Below, one piece after another: positions 52,870 through 61,062 of a stretch of DNA of 63,233 nt; positions within the stretch are counted from its first letter, which is position 1; each line of letters begins with the position of its first letter. Below the pieces are notes generated by a model. The model was not told the DNA's origin, searched no databases, and saw only the letters and a list, made by a program, of their open reading frames with translations. Source of the stretch: Phycisphaerae bacterium (GTDB taxonomy: Bacteria; Planctomycetota; Phycisphaerae; UBA1845); NCBI GenBank assembly GCA_029260235.1, contig JAJDDP010000133.1, positions 1 through 63,233 of the forward strand. Reading direction: 5' to 3'. The position numbers and the translations under genes were made by a program.

Positions 52870-53364
52870 GTGATCCGCAAAGCGATCCTCATTCTGCTTA
52901 CTCTTGCCGCCTGTGTCACTGGAGGGCTGTGGGTGCTGAGCCATGTCGGCTTGTCGAGGGAATTGCGTTTCACCTTGTTCGGGATCGACCTGCATCACCA
53001 TTCCTATGAAATTCCGGTGTGGGGGGCTCAGGGCCGCTTCTTGAATCAGTTGGTCAGAGTAGAAGTGTGGGACGGATGCACCACCATACAAGTCACCAAG
53101 CGATCAACGCATTCGCCCGGTTTCGATTGGAGTTATGGCGAACTCCAAGTTGTGCGGCAGAATGGACTCCTTGCTTCATACGGATATCTAAAGACGCCTC
53201 TTTGGCTGCCCTTCTTCCTGTCCGCAACCTATCCCGCCATCAGTCTTGTCCTCGGTCGGCTGCGCCGTTACCGCCGTCGCAAGCGAGGTTGGTGTATCGG
53301 CTGTGGGTACGATCTCACGGGCAACCTCAGCGGAACCTGTCCCGAATGCGGAGAGCGGATATGA
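52870..53364 (+). CDS. Zinc-ribbon membrane protein A
   Basis: A 164-residue protein starting at a GTG with GGAG 9 bases before it. An N-terminal hydrophobic segment (about residues 4-24), a middle extracytoplasmic region (about 30-105), a second hydrophobic segment (about 110-132), then a basic stretch RRYRRRKRG and a zinc ribbon CIGCGYDLTGN...CPECG on the cytoplasmic side. This C-terminal ribbon is a recurring signature in Phycisphaerae-type proteins; its function is unknown. The next gene, a paralogue, overlaps its stop by 4 bases. Confidence 0.8.
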   Translation: MIRKAILILLTLAACVTGGLWVLSHVGLSRELRFTLFGIDLHHHSYEIPVWGAQGRFLNQLVRVEVWDGCTTIQVTKRSTHSPGFDWSYGELQVVRQNGLLASYGYLKTPLWLPFFLSATYPAISLVLGRLRRYRRRKRGWCIGCGYDLTGNLSGTCPECGERI

Positions 53365-53966
53365 TTCGCAAGGGGATTGCTGCGCTACTCACCCTTGGCT
53401 CGGTTGCGATCTTGCTGGTCGGGCTGTTTACATGGACAGAGCCCCTGCCGACCGCACACCAGCGTGCCTATCCCCCGATGCCTGTCCTTCACGTGATGGG
53501 AGTGGGATACACGAAGCAACTGACGCAATCAGCTTACGGTTTTGCTCAGGTTTTTTTCTGGTATGGGGTTACGAGCGAGGTAGACGCCCAGATAGGCAGC
53601 CGGCAGTCAAGCGATTATGTAGTCTTTGCCGTGGATTCCTTCCGTGCTCGCAGGACGGCTTACATTGAGATTGGCGAGACAAGGATCTATGGCGTGCATG
53701 CTACGCTCCCAGGGCTTTTGACCAAGAGCCTCAAATGGACTTGCATCGAGAGCACGATGCTGCAAGTTCCGCTCTGGACGCTGCTCGTGATGTTGGCAAC
53801 CTATCCGGTCTTCGCCTTCATCCGCGGGCCGCTCCTTCGCCGCCTTCGCCGCCGGCGCAATCAGTGCGCGGATTGCGGATACAGCCTCATCGGGTTGCCG
53901 GGGCTGCGATGCCCTGAGTGCGGCGGCGTCTTCAACAACCCTGCCAAGATCGCGCCGCCCGGTTAA
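53361..53966 (+). CDS. Zinc-ribbon membrane protein B (paralogue of the previous gene)
   Basis: A 201-residue protein with the same plan as its neighbour: hydrophobic segment at about 5-24, an extracytoplasmic middle, a second segment near 140-160, basic residues RRLRRRRNQ, and the ribbon CADCGYSLIGLPGLRCPECG. The ATG at 53361 overlaps the stop of the first gene (ATGA). The N-termini of the two proteins are alike (MIRKxI), pointing to tandem duplication. Its stop overlaps the stop of the opposing sigma gene by 3 bases. Confidence 0.8.
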   Translation: MIRKGIAALLTLGSVAILLVGLFTWTEPLPTAHQRAYPPMPVLHVMGVGYTKQLTQSAYGFAQVFFWYGVTSEVDAQIGSRQSSDYVVFAVDSFRARRTAYIEIGETRIYGVHATLPGLLTKSLKWTCIESTMLQVPLWTLLVMLATYPVFAFIRGPLLRRLRRRRNQCADCGYSLIGLPGLRCPECGGVFNNPAKIAPPG

Positions 53967-54778
53967 GCCACCAGTTCCTTCTTCCTATGCTCCAGGTTCT
54001 GCCTTAGCTGGGCCAGGATGCTGGAGTGCATCTGCGAGACTCTTGACTCTGAGAGATCTAGCGTAGCTCCGATCTCTTTCATGGTCATTTCTTCGTAGTA
54101 GTAGAGGATCAACACCAGCCGTTCTGCCCGGTTTAGGCCTCGGGTGATGACCTCGAGCAGGTCTCGCTTGTGGATCTCTTGTTGGGGAGTCGTGCTGTGG
54201 CTGTCGGGGAGCGTTTCGGCGAAGGTGGTCTCCCGACCTGGCTCCGATTCGGCCGTCTTGCCCTGCAGGGAGATCAGGTTGGCAGCTTTGGCGTCGCCCA
54301 ACAGTTTGCCAAATTCATGCGCGTCTAGCCCGAGGCGTTTGGCCACCTCGTTTTGCGTAGGATTCCGGCCCAGTTCCGCCTCAAGCGATGAGGAGGCTTC
54401 CCGGTATTTCTGAGAGCGAGAACGGACCAGCCGAGGTACCCAATCCATGGCCCGCAACTCGTCCATCATGGCTCCGCGGACCCGCATGGTGCAAAAGGTT
54501 TCAAACTTGATCTTCCGCCCGGGGTCGAACGCTTCGATGGCATCTTTGAGGCCCATCACACCGGCAGAGATCAGGTCATCAAGTTCAACCTGGCTGGGCA
54601 AGCGCGACAGGCTTCGCTCGGCATTGTACTGCACGACGGGCAGGTAATGCTCGAGCAGCCGATTCCGCAGCATCTGCGTCGGTTGGGCTTTGTACGACTT
54701 CCAAACAGATTGGACGGATTGAGCGTCGATCAGAGACGGGGTGGAATCGGCACGATGGTTCAAACGGGGACTGGGCAT
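53963..54778 (-). CDS. FliA/WhiG-type alternative sigma factor
   Basis: A 271-residue sigma-70 family factor of group 3. Region 2 (about residues 40-110) has YLPVVQYNAERSLSRLP and FCTMRVRGAMMDELRAMDWV; region 3 (about 115-175) RSRSQKYREASSSLEAELGR and RNPTQNEVAKRLGL; region 4 (about 205-260) RAERLVLILYYYEEMTMKEI with a helix-turn-helix ESRVSQMHSSILAQLRQ. The pattern fits FliA/WhiG, which control motility or other regulons; no flagellar gene is in the window. Two palindromes lie upstream of its start (54846-54892) and may be operators. Confidence 0.93.
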   Translation of the reverse strand: MPSPRLNHRADSTPSLIDAQSVQSVWKSYKAQPTQMLRNRLLEHYLPVVQYNAERSLSRLPSQVELDDLISAGVMGLKDAIEAFDPGRKIKFETFCTMRVRGAMMDELRAMDWVPRLVRSRSQKYREASSSLEAELGRNPTQNEVAKRLGLDAHEFGKLLGDAKAANLISLQGKTAESEPGRETTFAETLPDSHSTTPQQEIHKRDLLEVITRGLNRAERLVLILYYYEEMTMKEIGATLDLSESRVSQMHSSILAQLRQNLEHRKKELVA

Positions 54779-54845
54779 GCGAGGTTCCTCCGTGAACGAT
54801 GGGCTTCCCTTCCTTGGGATGCCAGCCTATTTGGTGGACGGCATT

Positions 54846-54892
54846 GATTCATCCTGAATCAGCCGACCAGAAGTGATCGATCCATTGATCAC
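54846..54892. promoter_or_regulatory. Two palindromes upstream of the FliA-type sigma gene
   Basis: GATTCA-TCC-TGAATC spans 54846-54860 and GTGATC-N8-GATCAC spans 54873-54892. They are 68 and 95 bases upstream of the start at 54778. Their position fits operators or promoter-near regulatory sites. Confidence 0.45.
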
Positions 54893-55058
54893 GGTGGTAG
54901 GTTAGCTCAGATTTTTATAGGACGCTATAGGGTAACGTCCCCAAAGAAATTCAACGCGTCAGGCTACTTGGGGGCAGGTACTCACTGGTGTGTGGTCAGC
55001 CTTGGGCACCGCCAGATGTTGTGGCGCTGAGCTAGCGCAGCCACTCCGGCAGGCGCAA

Positions 55059-56426
55059 TTATTGCGCATCAGGTTCTTGGGTAGTTTTGCCCGATCTGCC
55101 ATCCCGCTCTGCCTTCCGGCCTGCGTCGAGATTGACGCTGGCTAGAATGACTGCGCCTACGACAAGGAACGCGGCTAGGACGAGGATGGCCAATCGCGAG
55201 TTGTCAGTCATGTCGCGGACGATGCCAAAGGCAAGAGGCCCGGCGAAGCTGCCGACCTTGTTGAAGATCGAGAAGAACCCAAAGAACTCGGCTGACTTGC
55301 CTTCAGGAATCATCGAACCATACAGCGATCGACTCAACGCCTGCGTGCCACCTTGCACCAAGCCTACCAGTGCCCCGAGAATCCAGAATTCAAGTGGTGA
55401 GGTCATGCGATAAGCGAACAGAACGATGCCGACGTAACAACCAAGCCCCACCAATATCGACCGCTTCGTGCCTAAGCTGCGGGCTAAGCCGATGAATAGG
55501 AACGAGGCAGGAAACCCGAGCATTTGAATCATCAGCACGCAGCCAATCAACGTGCTCGTACTGATGCCCAATTCAGACTTGGCGAAGGGCACCGCGATCA
55601 CGATCACCGAACCGATCCCGGTGTTGTAGAAGATGAAGGCCAACAGCAGCCGGAAGAGTTGCCGATAGCGGCGAACATGCCCCAAGGTCCTCCCCAACTC
55701 GGAGACAGCTGACGTGATACAGCGCCAGCTGAAAGCCACCGGGTTCGCTGAGGCCTGCTCCTGGACAAACAGGAGCATTGGAATCGAGAACAGCATCCAC
55801 CAGAGGCCTACAGTCACAAAGACGAGCCGGGTGGCGATCAGGGGGTCGCTTAAGCCAAACCAGGCTGGGTTCTGAACCATCATCAGGTTGAGGGCCAACA
55901 GCAATCCGCCGCCAAGATAGCCTACCGCATAACCGGTGGTTGATACCGCGTCCATTTCGCGGTCGTTTGGGCAGAGATTCGGCAGCAGGGCGTCGTAGAA
56001 GAGGTTCCCACATGCCCAGAAAAAGGAGGCAGCCGCAAACAACAGGGCACAGAGCTGGTATCGCCCCGGTGTGACCAGGAAAAGGCTCAAAGTCAGCAGA
56101 GCACCCACAAGGACGCAGGCAGCTAGACTCTTCTTCCGTTTGCCGGTTTGATCTGCAACAGCGCCGAGGATGGGGGCGGCGATGCCGGCTGCCAGCATGT
56201 AGAAGCCGGTGATGTAGGACCAGAGGGCTACCCCGGTCGTCTGGTAAGACCAGGATCCGAGGCCTACTCGCAGAGATTCCTTGCCGTCTCCCGGGGTGAG
56301 CGAGAGGAAGTAGACCGGAAGCACGACAGTGATGACGCTGGTGACATAGGCAGAGTTCGCCCAGTCGTACAGGCACCAGGAGGCGACGTCCCGCCGCAGC
56401 AGTCGGTTCAAGGCCATGGCAGGCAT
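55059..56426 (-). CDS. UMF1/Atg22-type MFS transporter
   Basis: A 455-residue membrane protein with twelve likely membrane segments. The N-terminus DVASWCLYDWANSAYVTSVI is the hallmark of the UMF1 (Atg22-like) family of the major facilitator superfamily. A GAVADQTGKRKKSL loop between segments 2 and 3 is the family version of the MFS signature. A substrate is not known for bacterial members; yeast Atg22 exports amino acids from the vacuole. The start may be 56426 or the ATG at 56417. It stands alone. Confidence 0.9.
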   Translation of the reverse strand: MPAMALNRLLRRDVASWCLYDWANSAYVTSVITVVLPVYFLSLTPGDGKESLRVGLGSWSYQTTGVALWSYITGFYMLAAGIAAPILGAVADQTGKRKKSLAACVLVGALLTLSLFLVTPGRYQLCALLFAAASFFWACGNLFYDALLPNLCPNDREMDAVSTTGYAVGYLGGGLLLALNLMMVQNPAWFGLSDPLIATRLVFVTVGLWWMLFSIPMLLFVQEQASANPVAFSWRCITSAVSELGRTLGHVRRYRQLFRLLLAFIFYNTGIGSVIVIAVPFAKSELGISTSTLIGCVLMIQMLGFPASFLFIGLARSLGTKRSILVGLGCYVGIVLFAYRMTSPLEFWILGALVGLVQGGTQALSRSLYGSMIPEGKSAEFFGFFSIFNKVGSFAGPLAFGIVRDMTDNSRLAILVLAAFLVVGAVILASVNLDAGRKAERDGRSGKTTQEPDAQ

Positions 56427-56566
56427 GGTAGCGGATCGGGGCGAACTCAAGAACACTTTATTGATCTTGTTTGTGCGTCTACCATCCTGAATTAAGTTTG
56501 GCTCACTTGGTTAGGTACAGCGCCAAGTGCGTGGCCCCAGCTTCTGGATAGTAGAAGGCGGATTGA

Positions 56567-57739
56567 ATGATCGACGTAAACAAGCCAGAGACGATACGCA
56601 TCACCTGTGCGCCGGGGTTGATCGGCTACCTCGAGGGCGAGGTGGCTGCGCTTGGCTACACCATCGAGTCGTCAAAACCCACTTCTCTGGAAATCAAGGC
56701 CAGCCTGCATGACGCCATGCGGTTGAACCTTTATCTGCGGACCGGATTCAACGTGCTCTATTTGCTCAAGGAATTTGAATGCCTGAATCCCGATGAGTTG
56801 TACGAGCACGTCAATTCCATCGACTGGGAGGAACTCATCTCGCCGGATGAGTATTTGAGCGTGGTGTCCAGCGTCGATACACCGGCAATCACGGATTGGC
56901 GATTCGCCAGCCTCAAAGCAAAGGACGCCATCGTTGATAAGGTCGCAATAGCAGTGGGCAGTCGCCCGGATTCGGGTCCGTTGCGGGAAAACGTCGTGGT
57001 CCATCTTTATTGGAAGGCGTCCTCCTGCCAGATCTACCTGAACACGTCGGGCAAGAAACTCGCGGATCGGAATTACCGGAAACTTCCACACAAAGCACCT
57101 ATGCAGGAAACCTTGGCAGCCGCCGTGATCCTCGCCACCGGCTATGATGGATCGGTGCCGCTAGTCAACCCCATGTGTGGAAGCGGCACCTTGGCGATTG
57201 AGGCAGCCTTGATTGCGTCGGGTCGTCCGCCAGGGTTGCTGCGAAGCAACTTTGGGTTCATGCATCAGAAGGAATTCGATGCAGAGCTGTGGCAGGCGAT
57301 GCGGAGGGAAGCCAAGAAAATTCGCAACAAGCAGCCCGTTGCCCCCATCTTGGCCACAGACAACGATCCAAAGGCGATCTGGGCAGCCAAGAAAAATGCC
57401 GAGACCGCTGGTGTGCATCATATGATCAAGTTCGATGTGTGCGATTTTGCCGATACGACCATCCCGGAAGAACAGGGCATCGTCATTCTGAATCCAGAGT
57501 ACGGAGAGCGCATGGGGGAGGAGGCTGAGCTGGAGAAAACCTATAAGTTGATCGGCGATTTCTTCAAAAAGCGCTGCCCCGGCTGGACCGGCTATGTCTT
57601 CACGGGCAATCTCGATCTCGCCAAGAAGATCGGCTTGAAAGCGTCAAGGCGAATGGAGTTCCAAAACGCCAAGATCGACTGCCGCCTGCTCAAGTACGAA
57701 ATGTATAAGGGAACCCGCCGAGAGGACCGCAAGACGTGA
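56567..57739 (+). CDS. THUMP-domain rRNA methyltransferase (RlmL N-terminal type)
   Basis: A 390-residue protein of the COG0116 group. The N-terminal ferredoxin-like and THUMP region runs to about residue 165 (ITCAPGLIGYLEGEVAALGY to HLYWKASSCQIYLNTSGKKL). The methyltransferase half has ETLAAAVILATGY, the SAM loop LVNPMCGSGTLAIEAALIAS and LATDNDPKAIWAAKKNA. The catalytic tetrad that is normally NPPY reads NPEY (IVILNPEYGERMGEE, near residue 310). Relatives make m2G in 23S rRNA. The changed proline may alter activity or may be a lineage variant. The gene stands alone. Confidence 0.88.
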   Translation: MIDVNKPETIRITCAPGLIGYLEGEVAALGYTIESSKPTSLEIKASLHDAMRLNLYLRTGFNVLYLLKEFECLNPDELYEHVNSIDWEELISPDEYLSVVSSVDTPAITDWRFASLKAKDAIVDKVAIAVGSRPDSGPLRENVVVHLYWKASSCQIYLNTSGKKLADRNYRKLPHKAPMQETLAAAVILATGYDGSVPLVNPMCGSGTLAIEAALIASGRPPGLLRSNFGFMHQKEFDAELWQAMRREAKKIRNKQPVAPILATDNDPKAIWAAKKNAETAGVHHMIKFDVCDFADTTIPEEQGIVILNPEYGERMGEEAELEKTYKLIGDFFKKRCPGWTGYVFTGNLDLAKKIGLKASRRMEFQNAKIDCRLLKYEMYKGTRREDRKT

Positions 57740-57927
57740 AGTAATTTAGCGCCACTTGGCTGGAAACCTGAATCTGTCCAAGGCGGCCGAGGCCGGGCCT
57801 ACCTCTGCGCGGCTGCATCGAGAAGGTGACCCAGCCATGCTCCGGTCAAGAATAGTCCACGACAGCGCGGAATGTTGGAGCCGATTGCACGGTCGGCGGG
57901 TCCGAATTTTGCCGCATCTAGCTGTGA

Positions 57928-59415
57928 TCAGAGCGAATCCTCTGGGGAGGAAGGTACAGTTTGGCGGCGTTCAACAATGTCAGAGAGAATCCACCCCAGC
58001 ACTTCAAAGCTGGTGAGCTCGGGATCGGCGCGGGTTGGGATGACGGATATGTGCCGACCGGCGCCCGGTGCTGCCCCTCGAGTGCTTGGGATGTCGGTCA
58101 CGACGTGCTGCCCGTAGGCTTGGCTTTCGATATTCACAATACCGTCGGACCCCTGGAATGGTCCCAGAACTTCACCGGCGTGGAACACCAACGCCACCAG
58201 CGGGATGACCCGATCTTCGATGCTGATGTCTCCATCGAATGCTTCATTCATGGCCGTGATCACAGTAGAATCCGGTTGCATATCGATTACCGCGGGCGAT
58301 TTTGAGTCAACCAAGTCCGCAACAAACTCAAACGTGTCTGCGAGGTCAGCCAATTTCGCCCCCCGGTGGGGTGTAGCGATCGTGTAAATCGCCCTCAGAG
58401 AGTCAGCAGCTGGGGCGAAAGCAGAGTTGCCCCGGGCCGCCTCAGTTGCGAGAAAGCGGAGATCCAAACCACCCATGGAATGGGCGACAGTGAAAAGCTC
58501 GGTTGGCTCTTCTCGCAGGACGAAACGACCCAACTCTCCAGCCCGTTGGTTCACCGTACCCAGCGGTTCCGTGTCCGTCCTCAGAATACGGATGTCGGGG
58601 CTTATTCGCTCAATCATCAGCGCGAAGGAATCCCAACTCGGCGACGAGTCGGCGAATCCGTGCGCAAAAAGGACATCAAAATCGTATTCCGCATCGACGA
58701 GGATTGGCGGGAATTCAACAAGCCCGCGAGGTCCATTTGAAAGACCGCCCGAAGAGATGAAGCTGTAGAACAGCGAATCTCCGCCTTCTTCGACGGTAAC
58801 GGTGAACTGGGACACGGTCATGCTGGCTGGTTCCGAGATCGTAGCCCGGGGTCCGAGATCGTGGCCCCAATACCAATACTGCCTCGGCTGCATGGTGACG
58901 CGCGTCGTTGCTCTGAAAACCGCTTGGCCATCCACGACTTCCTGCCAGTCGATTCGCAAGGTCGTTTCTTGGCGAACCAATCCCATCACCCGCAGGTACG
59001 CACTGGCAATCGCATTTGGTCCTCGGAAGAAGGCTCGGGATTCGCCCGGTTGAAGGAGGCCGTCGAACGCACTGGGTACGCCTTCAACTGTTGTGTCTTG
59101 GTTCGGCGTATTAGGGTCGGTGCCTCGTCGGAGTTCTCGGTCGTCTGGCGATCCGTCGCCGTCACTGTCAGCATCGCTTGGGTTTGTCCCGAGCTGCTCC
59201 TCTTCTTCGTTGGTCAGCCCGTCGCCGTCCAAGTCGTCCCGCGGGGTTGGATCGGTCTCCTCTTGGTCCACACCGAGCAATTCAGCCAGTTCTTCTGAAC
59301 CGCTGATCAGCTCACCGTCCAGCCGAATGCAGGAGAGGGATCCCAGGAGGCCAGCCGAGACTGCCCACGCCGTGAGCACCATAGCCGGCCGGTCGATGTA
59401 CTTTCTCATCAACAT
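57928..59415 (-). CDS. Secreted lipase-like alpha/beta hydrolase with calcium-binding-type repeats
   Basis: A 495-residue exported protein. The N-terminal hydrophobic segment (about residues 12-28) ends at SLSC, a lipoprotein-like site. Residues about 58-105 hold thrombospondin type 3 / EF-hand-like loops (DDLDGDGLTNEEEEQLGTNP, DADSDGDGSPDDRELRRGTD). The hydrolase part has LFAHGFADSSPSWDSFA for the oxyanion region, the nucleophile elbow VAHSMGGLDLRF and a TPHRGAKL block near the lid; a catalytic histidine is probably in GQHVVTD or AGRHISVI near the end. The start may be 59421 (GTG), 59415 or 59409. It is the last gene of a five-gene minus-strand run. Confidence 0.82.
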   Translation of the reverse strand: MLMRKYIDRPAMVLTAWAVSAGLLGSLSCIRLDGELISGSEELAELLGVDQEETDPTPRDDLDGDGLTNEEEEQLGTNPSDADSDGDGSPDDRELRRGTDPNTPNQDTTVEGVPSAFDGLLQPGESRAFFRGPNAIASAYLRVMGLVRQETTLRIDWQEVVDGQAVFRATTRVTMQPRQYWYWGHDLGPRATISEPASMTVSQFTVTVEEGGDSLFYSFISSGGLSNGPRGLVEFPPILVDAEYDFDVLFAHGFADSSPSWDSFALMIERISPDIRILRTDTEPLGTVNQRAGELGRFVLREEPTELFTVAHSMGGLDLRFLATEAARGNSAFAPAADSLRAIYTIATPHRGAKLADLADTFEFVADLVDSKSPAVIDMQPDSTVITAMNEAFDGDISIEDRVIPLVALVFHAGEVLGPFQGSDGIVNIESQAYGQHVVTDIPSTRGAAPGAGRHISVIPTRADPELTSFEVLGWILSDIVERRQTVPSSPEDSL

Positions 59416-59504
59416 GGTCACGCAAGAGGGGGTTTGTTAATGTAGTTTCAATGGCGAGGTGAAGGCTCTTGGCTCCCCACCTCAATCAGGGACGGCTGTA
59501 CCAG

Positions 59505-59933
59505 TCACCCTGGGATGAACTCCAGAATCTCGATCACTTCCACGGTCGGATTGGGGCTGCAGCGCAATTCCAAGTCGCTGCGGATGTCCAATTCGAGGCG
59601 TGCGCGGGCACCGTCTTCAAAGAGCTGGTCGAATTCTTCATTGGTGAGCCTTGGGCCTTGGAAGAGCGAATATTCCACGCCGTTGTCGCCGTGGAATATG
59701 GAACAGGTTTGCTCGTCGCGGTCTAGCTCCATCGTGCCGCTAATGATGAACGCCCCAGCAAAAAAATCTCCGCTGGCAGGCGGAATATCGACGGTGATGC
59801 ACCCGGTGAATGACATCATTGCGAGAGCCACCGCAATCTCTACTGCGGTGGTCGTGGCTGCTCTCGCTCTGCGCGGTGAGGCGCCGAGTGCTTGATGTGT
59901 CGGATTGTTGTTTGGATCCTTGGACTTGTTCAC
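59505..59933 (-). CDS. Small putative lipoprotein, unknown function
   Basis: A 142-residue protein I do not recognise. A basic N-terminus is followed by a hydrophobic stretch (about residues 28-42) and a lipobox SFTGC at about residue 45. The mature part is acidic, with LFEDGARARLELDIRSDLEL near the C-terminus, and may be a beta-rich domain. It lies 89 bases upstream of the hydrolase gene and 106 bases after the DUF2950 gene on the same strand. Confidence 0.7.
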   Translation of the reverse strand: MNKSKDPNNNPTHQALGASPRRARAATTTAVEIAVALAMMSFTGCITVDIPPASGDFFAGAFIISGTMELDRDEQTCSIFHGDNGVEYSLFQGPRLTNEEFDQLFEDGARARLELDIRSDLELRCSPNPTVEVIEILEFIPG

Positions 59934-60039
59934 TACTTGGGTGACCCTTTCCTTGAGCCGCCGCTTCTGCGGCTGTCCTATTCCGTGGGAGCATCTCGCC
60001 GGCTTTGATGCTGATCCCTTCGAGCGGTGCCACTGCGAT

Positions 60040-61008
60040 CTAATCGCTCGCGGGCTTCCACGATTTGTCAGGATTGTAAGCGTTGACCGAGTTCGCCACC
60101 TTGTTCGTGTCCTCGCCGAGGTTGTTCTCGTGGACTGTTCCGTTGGAGTTGACGGCGAAGGTCATCACTCCAGATGAGCCCCACTCGGCTGGATAGGCTA
60201 TCAGGGCGAAACCTGCAACCATGTTGCCGTTGATGACGTAGTCGAATGCACCGCCCGGTGCTTGCGGCCCCTGCACCGTGAGGAGCCTGTAAATATACCC
60301 ATGATAAGGCTGTGGTTGGGTAGCTCCGCTGTCATTAGGCGTCGTGTAGCCCTCGGCGCGGGCATCTGCTACCAGGGGGCCTAGCGGGCTAATTTGCTCA
60401 GTTGAGCTTGTCTCCCAATAGAGTCCATCGCGTTTTCCCGACGTGCTGGCCAGCCGCTGAGCGTACTCAAGCACGCCATCTGCATCTCGATCAAGCTCGA
60501 AGTACTCGTATTGCGATGCGACGTAGCCACGGCATACGCGAATTGCATTTAGCTCGTTCTCTCCAATTCGGCGGTTCAGAATCTCTTCCAAGCCTTGCTC
60601 CGTGTCGAAGTACCAGACCTGGCCAGATCTCATGATCGGAACGGGAAATGGAAAGCTTTCTGCGCCTATATGCAGGACGGCCTTGTCTTCACCTTCGCGG
60701 GCCAGGCTAGCGCCCTTCTCAAGCCTCTTGGCGAAGACCTTCAGGTCTGCGGCATCTTGCACCGAGTCGCCCGAGGCAATCTCTTGGATTTGTGGTCCAA
60801 AGAGCCTCTTAAGCGTCTCCCGATCACCGGCTGCCGCCGCCTGCTTCAAGGCATGCAGTGCTTCTTCTGGAGAACCAAATTGCGCCTGGTCACTCGGCGG
60901 GGCGGCGGACGTGGCCGGTACGATAAAGAGCAAGACCAGGCTTGCCGCTACTGCAGGCCTGAGAGACGGAACTGCCGCCCTAATCGTCGGAATACTTAAT
61001 CGCATCAT
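60040..61008 (-). CDS. DUF2950 exported protein
   Basis: A 322-residue protein with a signal peptide (hydrophobic core about residues 18-32, cleavage near TSAAP). It matches DUF2950: FGSPEEALHALKQAAAAGDR, LKRLFGPQIQEIASGD, a central ENELNAIRVCRGYVASQYEY, and the C-terminal GGAFDYVINGNMVAGFALIA with a final SNGTVHENNLGEDT. The family is exported and often encoded beside DUF3300, as here (54 bases downstream of it). The function is unknown. The start may be the first or second ATG (61008 or 61005). Confidence 0.88.
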   Translation of the reverse strand: MMRLSIPTIRAAVPSLRPAVAASLVLLFIVPATSAAPPSDQAQFGSPEEALHALKQAAAAGDRETLKRLFGPQIQEIASGDSVQDAADLKVFAKRLEKGASLAREGEDKAVLHIGAESFPFPVPIMRSGQVWYFDTEQGLEEILNRRIGENELNAIRVCRGYVASQYEYFELDRDADGVLEYAQRLASTSGKRDGLYWETSSTEQISPLGPLVADARAEGYTTPNDSGATQPQPYHGYIYRLLTVQGPQAPGGAFDYVINGNMVAGFALIAYPAEWGSSGVMTFAVNSNGTVHENNLGEDTNKVANSVNAYNPDKSWKPASD

Positions 61009-61062
61009 CTAGCTGCACTCCTCTGAACACGCGTCCCCTTCAAGTGGCGCGAGAATCAAGAC

